A stretch of DNA of 13,038 nt from Arcanobacterium_A sp034173665 (GTDB taxonomy: Bacteria > Actinomycetota > Actinomycetes > Actinomycetales > Actinomycetaceae). This document shows, piece by piece, positions 7,802-13,038 of the stretch. The DNA is taken from the NCBI GenBank assembly GCA_034173665.1, contig JAXFDG010000069.1, positions 1-13,038 of the forward strand. The letters run 5' to 3'. Position numbers and translations under genes: made by a program. Within the stretch, counting starts at the first letter, position 1; every line of letters starts with the position of its first letter. Below the pieces are notes generated by a model. The model searched no databases, was not told the DNA's origin, and saw only the letters and a program-made list of their open reading frames with translations.

Positions 7802-9421
7802 TTGACTTTGCACAACGAATCAACACCAAAGCCGCGAAAAGTATTCCTAGCGGGAGCTCTTGGCGCTGCCGGAACGCTTGCAATTTTGACTGTTCTATCG
7901 CGGGTGTTTGGTCTTTTTCGGAAACTTTCGCAGTCTTGGGCTGTATCAGATGGAGCGGTGGCAACTGCATACGATACTGCTAATACTGTGCCAAATGTGT
8001 TATTTGAAGTTGCTGCGGGTGGTGCTCTTGCAGGTGCAGTGATTCCACTAATTTCTCGATATCTTGTACAAAAGAATCAACGCGCGGTAGATCAGCTTGC
8101 TTCAGCATTATTGAATTGGGTTCTATTAATTGGAATACCAGTTGCATTGTTTGTAGTACTAACTGCAAAGCCTATAGCACTTTTATTATTTGGTGCCGAG
8201 GCAGATCCGCAAATTTTAGCTCTTGCGACAATGCTTTTACGATTATTCGCTGTGCAAGTACCACTTTATGGGATATCGGTTGTATTAACTGGAATTTTAC
8301 AAGTTAATAATCGTTTTATTATGCCGGCACTTGCTCCATTATTCTCTTCTCTCGCAATTATCGGAATGTTTTATGTTTATGCGCAATTGTATGAGCATAG
8401 TGCGAGTCCTTCTGAGATTGGAATGCCAGGCAGTTTACTGCTTGGGTTGGGGACTTCTTTTGGCGTGCTGCTATTTGCACTTCCGCAGTTTATTCCGGCA
8501 AGAAAGTTATTCCAGTATCATTTCACTTTGAAATTTCCAGACGACACTAAGAAAGATGCGTTAAAACTTTCTGGTGCTGGATTAGCTGCTTTATTTGCAC
8601 AACAAATAGCGATTTTTGCAGTCATGTATTTTGCAAATCATTTTGGGGGAGTTGGGACCTTCACTACTTATAGTTATGCTTTTGCAATTTTCATGGTGCC
8701 ATACGGGGTCCTAGCAGTACCGGTGGCCACTGTTTTATTTCCGAAGATTTCTCGCGCTCAGAGTGCCGGAGATTTTGTTTTAGCAACAGAGTTGGTGGCA
8801 AAATCAACCAGAATCGTGTTCATTATGGGAGCTGCTAGTGCCTGCCTCCTTTATGCCCTAGCTGATTCTGCAAAACTTGTACTAGAACTTGGAAGAGATA
8901 TTGAAGCTCTTGAATTAGCAATGCAGTTTTTAGCCCCGGCACTTGTCGGTTACTCGGTCCTGTACCACGGAGCTCGAGTGTTCTATGCGTTAGGGCATCC
9001 ACGTCGGGTAATTATCACTAATTCCGTAGCTTGGACAGCTGTAATTGGCAGTTTGCTGATTTCTGCTTTGTTTGGGGAAACTGGGCGAGAATATGCGCTG
9101 CAAGCAATCGGAATTTCTTTCACGGTTGGACTCACTATCGGACTCATAGTGCATATTTTTAATGTGCAGAAAGTACTTGGCTCCCCGGGTAATCAGGGAG
9201 TATTAGTAACTTTTGTGTTCTCAATTTTTGTTTTTCCTCTGTTTGCCATTATTGGGGAGGGGATTTCCACGAAAATTTTCTCCGTTTTGGGAGAGACAAT
9301 TTCCGCTGCATTGCTAAATGCTGGAGTTATTGCGCTAGTGATTTTAGTTCTTGCTGGGGCAATTACTATCTTTACAGAACGATTTTTCGGAAAGTCTTCA
9401 CAATCTCGCGAAAACGAATAA
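7802..9421 (+). CDS. murJ: MurJ/MviN-family lipid flippase
   Basis: The 539-residue protein is hydrophobic throughout, with about 13-14 membrane segments, the size and layout of MOP-superfamily MurJ. The N-terminal signature is clear: LSRVFGLFRKLSQSWAVSDG (32-51, Arg34 and Arg40), then TAYDTANTVPNVLFEVAAGG (55-74) and ALAGAVIPLISR. MurJ moves lipid II or related undecaprenyl-linked precursors across the inner membrane. The PNLLRR segment of E. coli MurJ reads PNVLFE here, a change shared with actinobacterial MurJ. There is no C-terminal pseudokinase or extracytoplasmic extension, unlike the roughly 1,100-residue mycobacterial MviN. This may therefore be a second, shorter paralogue, with its cargo inferred from the adjacent MraY/WecA-like gene. 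The start is uncertain: TTG at 7802 is used and TTG at 7808 is equally possible. No strong ribosome site is seen, so coupling to the upstream gene is likely. Confidence 0.88.
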   Translation: MTLHNESTPKPRKVFLAGALGAAGTLAILTVLSRVFGLFRKLSQSWAVSDGAVATAYDTANTVPNVLFEVAAGGALAGAVIPLISRYLVQKNQRAVDQLASALLNWVLLIGIPVALFVVLTAKPIALLLFGAEADPQILALATMLLRLFAVQVPLYGISVVLTGILQVNNRFIMPALAPLFSSLAIIGMFYVYAQLYEHSASPSEIGMPGSLLLGLGTSFGVLLFALPQFIPARKLFQYHFTLKFPDDTKKDALKLSGAGLAALFAQQIAIFAVMYFANHFGGVGTFTTYSYAFAIFMVPYGVLAVPVATVLFPKISRAQSAGDFVLATELVAKSTRIVFIMGAASACLLYALADSAKLVLELGRDIEALELAMQFLAPALVGYSVLYHGARVFYALGHPRRVIITNSVAWTAVIGSLLISALFGETGREYALQAIGISFTVGLTIGLIVHIFNVQKVLGSPGNQGVLVTFVFSIFVFPLFAIIGEGISTKIFSVLGETISAALLNAGVIALVILVLAGAITIFTERFFGKSSQSRENE

Positions 9422-9476
9422 CATAATCGCAATATAAAAAGAATATTGATACAAGATTGATTTTTATTGTAAATAC

Positions 9477-9481
9477 AGGAG
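9477..9481 (+). promoter_or_regulatory. Ribosome binding site deciding the Nudix start
   Basis: AGGAG at 9477-9481 lies five bases before ATG 9487. The longer frame could begin at TTG 9457, but its first ten codons would cross this site and add no family-like residues. Confidence 0.65.
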
Positions 9482-9486
9482 CAAAA

Positions 9487-10107
9487 ATGAACTTGCGCGA
9501 TGAATTTGTGCCAGATCACGTGAAAGTGCATGCGCAAAAATCTTACTATCAGGGAGTCATTTTCGAAACGATTGTTGACGACGTGGAGTTTAAGTCAGGG
9601 GAGCGCACCACTCGTGAATATATTTTGCATGATGACGCGGTCGGAATTTTGCCGATAAGAATTAACGATGAGAACTTAGAGGTGCTTTTAATTAATCAGT
9701 ATCGGCATCCCGGACGTCGTCGCTATTGGGAGCTACCTGCTGGCTTAAGAGATAAACCAGGAGAAGAATTATTACTGTGTGCACAACGCGAGTTAGCAGA
9801 AGAAACTCAAATGAGTGCAAAACATTGGGAGCACTTTTTGAGTTATGACTCTTCTCCTGGATGTATGGTTGAAACCTTAGACTTATTTATTGCTTTTGAT
9901 CCTGAAGTAGATTCGCGGTTAGCAGCAGATTTTATAAAAGATACTGAAGAAGCAGAAATGATTCAACAATGGTTTAGTCTTGATGAAGTTTATGCTGCAG
10001 TTCGGAGCGGGGATTTAAAAAGCCCGACACTCGTAGCTGGAATTCTTGCCGCAAAATTAGATGAATCTTTGCTTAAGGAAAAAATTTTCCAACTCCGGAA
10101 AGCTTAA
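9487..10107 (+). CDS. Nudix hydrolase, ADP-ribose pyrophosphatase type
   Basis: The 206-residue cytosolic hydrolase has a Nudix box at residues 86-109. It starts GLRDKPGE, continues to the catalytic RELAEE (101-106) and ends TQM. The upstream QYRHPGRRRYWELPAG (71-86) is the usual ADP-ribose pyrophosphatase lead-in. The distance between the first Gly and the REL motif is one residue longer than the textbook Nudix consensus, as in mycobacterial ADPRase. The normally conserved Gly after the acidic pair is Gln (Q108). The likely reaction is hydrolysis of ADP-ribose to AMP and ribose 5-phosphate, with Mg. In M. tuberculosis the orthologue (Rv1700) lies between pyrG and xerD. Neither is present here: murJ is 65 bases upstream and sufR is downstream. 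The ATG at 9487 is preceded by a good AGGAG site. A hairpin with a T6 run overlaps the stop codon. Confidence 0.9.
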   Translation: MNLRDEFVPDHVKVHAQKSYYQGVIFETIVDDVEFKSGERTTREYILHDDAVGILPIRINDENLEVLLINQYRHPGRRRYWELPAGLRDKPGEELLLCAQRELAEETQMSAKHWEHFLSYDSSPGCMVETLDLFIAFDPEVDSRLAADFIKDTEEAEMIQQWFSLDEVYAAVRSGDLKSPTLVAGILAAKLDESLLKEKIFQLRKA

Positions 10108-10113
10108 TTTTTT
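10079..10113 (+). terminator. Possible intrinsic terminator at the end of the Nudix gene
   Basis: Outer arms AAAAAATT (10079-10086) and AATTTTTT (10106-10113) pair perfectly. They enclose inner arms TTCC (10087-10090) and GGAA (10097-10100), with loop AACTCC and a five-base bulge on the 3' side. It ends in T6 and overlaps the last codons and stop. The stem is A/T-rich, so its strength is doubtful. Confidence 0.35.
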
Positions 10114-10182
10114 GATAACTAGTTTTTAGCAAAGAAATATCATTTTCCAATGATTGAGATTATTCACCTTTAGCGATCTGGA

Positions 10183-10206
10183 GTTGCATAAAAGTATTTT
10201 TGCAAC
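10183..10206 (+). promoter_or_regulatory. Palindromic operator candidate upstream of sufR
   Basis: The 24-base element has perfect outer arms GTTGCA (10183-10188) and TGCAAC (10201-10206) and inner AAAA/TTTT complementarity. Ten of twelve base pairs match. It lies 54 bases before the sufR start in the intergenic region, where an autoregulatory site is expected. Its right arm includes TTGCAA, which could serve as a -35 element, with a weak TCTAAA at 10217-10222. Binding by SufR is an inference. The motif is not the CAAC-N-GTTG of cyanobacterial SufR, although it contains the same half-sites in the opposite order. Confidence 0.5.
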
Positions 10207-10242
10207 AAAAATGTTTTCTAAAGAGAAAAGGAATTTTCGGAT

Positions 10243-10252
10243 CAGGAAGGGG
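10243..10252 (+). promoter_or_regulatory. Strong ribosome binding site of sufR
   Basis: The purine run AGGAAGGGGG ends eight bases before ATG 10261. It is the strongest Shine-Dalgarno-like sequence in the window and fixes the sufR start. Confidence 0.7.
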
Positions 10253-10260
10253 GACTCGAG

Positions 10261-10938
10261 ATGGATCGAAATGACCTCGGAACCTGTGACCAGATCCTCC
10301 GTTTAATTATCGAACGTGGACCGATTACTCCCGGTGAATTAGCAAAAATTATGGTGCTAACACCGGCAGCTGTTCGTCGTCATATCACCACTTTGACTGA
10401 AGACGGGTATATCCAAGTTTATGAGTTGAATGCAAATTCGCGGATGATGCGAGGGCGTCCTTCGCGAAAATATGTTGCTACTCCGCAAGGGCAAGCACAA
10501 CTTAGCGAAGCTTATTCTGATCTTGCTACACAAGCTATGACTTTCATGCGAGAAGAAATGGGCGAATCAGGCTTGGAAGAATTTGTTTCACGTCGGACAA
10601 AAATGCTTGAACAACGGTACGGACCGATATTAGAAGCTGCTGGGCCAAATGTTACAGACAAAATTAAAGCTCTTGCACAGGCCTTGGATCGTGATGGATT
10701 TATGACGACACTGCGGCGGGGTGGGCCGCAAGGTTTAGCTTTGCAATTATGCCAAGGGCATTGTCCGGTGCAGCTTGTGGCGCAACATTTTCCCGGGCTT
10801 TGTGAGGCAGAAACTTTAGCTTTTTCGAATCTTCTTGGAGTGCCGATTCAACGTCTTGCGACGCAAGCTAATGGTGGGCACGTTTGTACTACTAGTATTC
10901 CAATCGGAATTCCGAAAAAACATATTGGAGTGAGTTAG
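10261..10938 (+). CDS. sufR: SufR, Fe-S cluster-sensing transcriptional repressor
   Basis: The 225-residue protein has an N-terminal winged helix-turn-helix (about 10-70; GELAKIMVLTPAAVRRHITT contains the recognition helix, and MMRGRPSRKYVAT the wing). A helical dimer region follows, then a C-terminal cysteine cluster at C164, C168, C181 and C209 (LCQGHCP, GLCEAE, HVCTTSIP). This is the arrangement of actinobacterial SufR (Rv1460-like), which binds an Fe-S cluster and represses the suf operon when cluster supply is adequate. Its position directly before sufB supports the call. Length is normal and all expected Cys are present. The start is ATG 10261, preceded by AGGAAGGGGG. It probably controls its own promoter through the palindrome at 10183-10206 and may also act in the leader before sufB. 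Confidence 0.94.
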   Translation: MDRNDLGTCDQILRLIIERGPITPGELAKIMVLTPAAVRRHITTLTEDGYIQVYELNANSRMMRGRPSRKYVATPQGQAQLSEAYSDLATQAMTFMREEMGESGLEEFVSRRTKMLEQRYGPILEAAGPNVTDKIKALAQALDRDGFMTTLRRGGPQGLALQLCQGHCPVQLVAQHFPGLCEAETLAFSNLLGVPIQRLATQANGGHVCTTSIPIGIPKKHIGVS

Positions 10939-11064
10939 AGAGAAAAGAAGATAAATTCATGTTTTCTTTATTCTGCAAAACTCAGAGTTTTAGAAACGTG
11001 AATTCCAGTTGGAACTATGAATTTTTCAGGGCTAAAGACACGCCGTCGAAACGAATAAAGTGAA

Positions 11065-11157
11065 ATGAAATGGCGGAAATACTCCGCAACCTTGGACCTG
11101 AGCAGATTACTGCTCAAACTTAAAAGCGATACATACGTAACGCCGAAAGGAAAGTAA
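11065..11157 (+). CDS. Possible 30-codon leader peptide overlapping the sufB start
   Basis: ATG at 11065 opens a 30-codon frame (MKWRKYSATLDLSRLLLKLK, then SDTYVTPKGK). Its TAA shares an A with the sufB ATG (TAATG, 11155-11159). It spans both hairpins in the leader. The peptide is basic and hydrophobic in the middle. There is no good ribosome site before it and no homologue is known to me. It could be a regulatory upstream ORF coupled to sufB or a chance frame. Confidence 0.2.
   Translation: MKWRKYSATLDLSRLLLKLKSDTYVTPKGK
11073..11087 (+). promoter_or_regulatory. Hairpin/inverted repeat in the sufR-sufB leader
   Basis: GCGGA (11073-11077) and TCCGC (11083-11087) form a perfect five-pair stem with loop AATAC. 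It lies 70 bases before sufB. No T-run follows, so it is not an intrinsic terminator. An RNA stem or protein-binding site is possible. Confidence 0.35.
11099..11116 (+). promoter_or_regulatory. Inverted repeat 41 bases before sufB
   Basis: TGAGCAG (11099-11105) and CTGCTCA (11110-11116) are perfect seven-base arms around ATTA. With no U-run after it, it looks more like an operator or a stable 5' UTR stem than a terminator. The rest of the leader (10939-11156) shows no clear promoter. sufB expression may come from the sufR promoter or from a weak local one near TTGGAC at 11092-11097. Confidence 0.45.
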
Positions 11158-12596
11158 TGACGCAAACCGCACCGGGCACAAAGGAAACTTTGACCCAGGA
11201 AGAGACTATTGCCTCAATCGGTAATTATGCCTACGGATGGCATGATAAAGATACCGCCGGCGAAAATGCTCGACGTGGCTTGAACGAAGATGTTGTGCGT
11301 GACATCTCTGGTCGAAAGAATGAACCAGAGTGGATGCTTAACAACCGTCTCAAGGCACTGAAATACTTCGAGCGCCGCCCAATGCCAACATGGGGTCCAG
11401 ACCTCTCCGGCATTGATTTCGATGCAATCAAGTATTACGTAAAGTCCACCGAAAAAGTGGCTACTTCTTGGGAAGAACTTCCAGAAGATATTAAGGAAAC
11501 CTACGATCGTTTAGGTATTCCAGAAGCTGAAAAAGCACGACTAGTTGCGGGTGTGGCAGCACAGTATGAATCAGAGGTTGTGTACCACCAGATTCGTGAA
11601 GACCTTGAGCGTCAAGGCGTAATCTTCCTCGATACCGACACTGGTTTGAAAGAACACCCAGAGCTTTTCGAAGAGTACTTTGGAAAAGCCATTCCGCTTG
11701 GCGACAATAAGTTTGCCTCGTTGAACTCTGCCGTATGGTCCGGCGGTTCATTCGTGTATGTGCCAAAGGGCGTACATGTAGAAATCCCGCTGCAGGCTTA
11801 CTTCCGTATTAATACCGAAAATATGGGTCAGTTCGAGCGAACCTTAATTATCGCAGATGAAGATTCATACGTTCACTACGTTGAAGGATGTACTGCACCG
11901 ATCTATAAGACCGACTCGCTCCACTCAGCAGTTGTTGAAATCTTCGTAAAGAAGGGTGCTCGCGTTCGCTACACTACCGTACAGAACTGGTCAAACAATG
12001 TTTACAACCTTGTGACCAAGCGGGCAATGGTTGAAGAGGGCGCAACCATGGAATGGATTGACGGAAATATCGGATCCAAGGTCACCATGAAGTACCCAGC
12101 TGTTTACCTGCTTGGTGAACATGCAAAGGGCGAAACTTTGTCCATTGCATTCGCTGGTAAGGGGCAGCATCAGGATACTGGTTCCAAGATGGTACACATG
12201 GCTCCGCATACTTCCTCCTCAATCGTTTCGAAGTCGGTTTCTCGCGGTGGCGGACGCTCTTCTTATCGTGGATTAGTTCGCGTAGATGCAACTGCTCCGC
12301 ATTCCAAGTCGAATGTGCTTTGTGATGCGTTATTGGTGGATACCATTTCGCGTACAGACACTTATCCTTATGTGGATGTGCGTACCGACGACGTCGAAAT
12401 GGGTCACGAAGCTACCGTTTCAAAGGTTTCAGAAGATCAGCTCTTCTACTTGATGAGCCGTGGCTTGGAAGAAACTGAAGCAATGGCAATGATTGTGCGT
12501 GGCTTCGTTGAGCCAATTGCGCGTGAGCTGCCAATGGAATATGCACTTGAGTTGAATCGTTTGATTGAACTTCAGATGGAAGGATCGGTGGGCTGA
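11157..12596 (+). CDS. sufB: SufB, Fe-S cluster assembly scaffold subunit
   Basis: The 479-residue protein is a complete SufB. It forms the SufBCD scaffold on which the cysteine desulfurase SufS/SufU deliver sulfur for new clusters in the cytosol. Landmarks are SAVWSGGSFVYVPKGV (191-206), C245 in VEGCTAP (equivalent to E. coli C254), the beta-helix core to about 385, C389 in NVLCDALLVD (E. coli C405) and GHEAT (416-420, E. coli H433/E434). The C-terminal helices (RGLEETEAMAMIVRGFVEP) contact SufC. Unlike M. tuberculosis SufB (Rv1461), no intein interrupts it. The start at ATG 11157 has AAAGGA at 11146-11151. Codon choice shifts at this gene toward AAG, TTC, TAC and GGC, as expected of a highly expressed gene. 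sufD begins one base after the stop. Confidence 0.97.
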   Translation: MTQTAPGTKETLTQEETIASIGNYAYGWHDKDTAGENARRGLNEDVVRDISGRKNEPEWMLNNRLKALKYFERRPMPTWGPDLSGIDFDAIKYYVKSTEKVATSWEELPEDIKETYDRLGIPEAEKARLVAGVAAQYESEVVYHQIREDLERQGVIFLDTDTGLKEHPELFEEYFGKAIPLGDNKFASLNSAVWSGGSFVYVPKGVHVEIPLQAYFRINTENMGQFERTLIIADEDSYVHYVEGCTAPIYKTDSLHSAVVEIFVKKGARVRYTTVQNWSNNVYNLVTKRAMVEEGATMEWIDGNIGSKVTMKYPAVYLLGEHAKGETLSIAFAGKGQHQDTGSKMVHMAPHTSSSIVSKSVSRGGGRSSYRGLVRVDATAPHSKSNVLCDALLVDTISRTDTYPYVDVRTDDVEMGHEATVSKVSEDQLFYLMSRGLEETEAMAMIVRGFVEPIARELPMEYALELNRLIELQMEGSVG

Positions 12597-12597
12597 T

Positions 12598-13038
12598 ATG
12601 GGTCTCGAAACAAAGGTTCCAGTACAATCCCGCGCGCAGCGCTTGCAATCCTTCAAGCTTGCAGATTTTGCAGTTCCAACGGGAACAGAGGAAGAGTGGC
12701 GTTTTACTCCACTAGAGCGAATCACCGATTTCTTCGCTGATACTGCTTCTGGTGCTCCACTTGCAGTTACCGTTACTGGTGAAGCACAGTATGAGCAGGT
12801 AGCGAAAGATGATGCTCGTCTCGGGCAGATTCTACAGCCAGATGATCGGGTTAGCGCTCTCGCTTGGGAAGCCTCAGAAACTGCACATGTAGTTACTATC
12901 GCGCAAGAGGCTGAGCTTTCGGAAGAAGTAGTAGTTGATGTGCGTGGCGGTGGGGAAGCTGCTGTTAGCGCATTGCAGCTCCTAATTGATGCCAAGCCAT
13001 TCTCAAAGTCCACTGTTATTGTGAATCATTCTGGTAAT
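12598..13038 (+). CDS. sufD: SufD, Fe-S cluster assembly subunit, 3' truncated
   Basis: A frame of 147 codons opens at ATG 12598, one base after the sufB TGA, and stays open to the window end. The N-terminal signature PTGTEEEWRFTPLERI (37-52 region 'P-G-x-EE-x-WR-x-TPL') is characteristic of SufD. The remaining visible part is the start of the alpha/beta N-terminal domain. The C-terminal beta-helix that pairs with SufB lies beyond the window. SufD is the partner of SufB in the SufBC2D complex and helps acquire iron. It shares the shifted codon choice of sufB. sufC, sufS and sufU are expected further downstream in Actinobacteria. Confidence 0.93.
   Translation, partial: MGLETKVPVQSRAQRLQSFKLADFAVPTGTEEEWRFTPLERITDFFADTASGAPLAVTVTGEAQYEQVAKDDARLGQILQPDDRVSALAWEASETAHVVTIAQEAELSEEVVVDVRGGGEAAVSALQLLIDAKPFSKSTVIVNHSGN

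Noticed and set aside
9430..9469. A/T-rich inverted repeat (CAATATAAAAA and TTTTTATTG) between murJ and the Nudix gene
   Set aside because: It has no G/C in the core stem, a one-base bulge and a 20-base loop. It is too weak to call a terminator, and the promoter-like TTGATA nearby has no proper -10.
9193..9537. 114-codon minus-strand frame across the murJ end and Nudix start
   Set aside because: It is antisense to two well-supported genes and has no ribosome site or family features.
10959..11066. 35-codon frame (MFSLFCKTQSF...) in the sufR-sufB leader
   Set aside because: It has unremarkable composition, only a weak purine stretch upstream and no coupling to sufB. It is less convincing than the overlapping 11065 frame, which is itself doubtful.
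12429..13013. 194-codon open frame on the minus strand
   Set aside because: It lies wholly opposite sufB and sufD, which have strong family signatures. Its Ser/Ala/Arg-rich translation has no recognisable motif and looks like an antisense shadow.
1..13038. CRISPR arrays, tRNA/rRNA genes, insertion sequences or prophage genes
   Set aside because: I saw no direct repeat arrays, cloverleaf-like sequences, transposase or phage-type frames. The window is almost fully explained by conserved genes.

Overview
The window is a single-strand run of actinobacterial housekeeping genes: every supported gene is on the + strand. The order HAD-IIA phosphatase, 58-residue protein, tlyA, nadK, recN, steA, steB matches the Mycobacterium tuberculosis order Rv1692-Rv1698. 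This points to Actinomycetota, most likely Mycobacteriales (Corynebacterium or a relative). By eye the base composition is clearly below 50% GC with A/T-rich third positions, which is low for that group. I did not count it and cannot name a species.

Region 1 (1-6756) is a tightly packed probable operon with overlaps or gaps of only a few bases. It begins with a 5'-truncated HAD-IIA phosphatase, followed by a tiny conserved protein and TlyA (rRNA 2'-O-methyltransferase). NAD kinase and RecN (SMC-like DNA-repair ATPase) come next. The last two genes are SteA and SteB, a membrane-associated pair linked to daughter-cell separation in corynebacteria. A terminator-like hairpin follows steB.

Region 2 (6898-9421) is a two-gene module. 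The first gene encodes a divergent polytopic protein carrying degenerate MraY/WecA-type phosphoglycosyl-transferase motifs. The second encodes a MurJ/MviN-family lipid flippase, a stand-alone transporter without the long C-terminal extension of mycobacterial MurJ. Beside steAB they look like a lipid-linked sugar synthesis and export pair tied to cell-wall growth or division. This is the least understood and most interesting part of the window.

Region 3 (9487-10107) is an ADP-ribose pyrophosphatase-like Nudix hydrolase. Its usual neighbours pyrG and xerD are absent here.

Region 4 (10108-13038) is the start of a SUF iron-sulfur cluster assembly operon: the Fe-S-sensing repressor sufR, then sufB, then a sufD truncated by the window end. 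A near-perfect 24-base palindrome lies before sufR. A 218-base leader with two clean hairpins lies before sufB. The sufB and sufD genes have visibly different codon choice from their neighbours (more AAG, TTC, TAC, GGC), as expected for strongly expressed genes.
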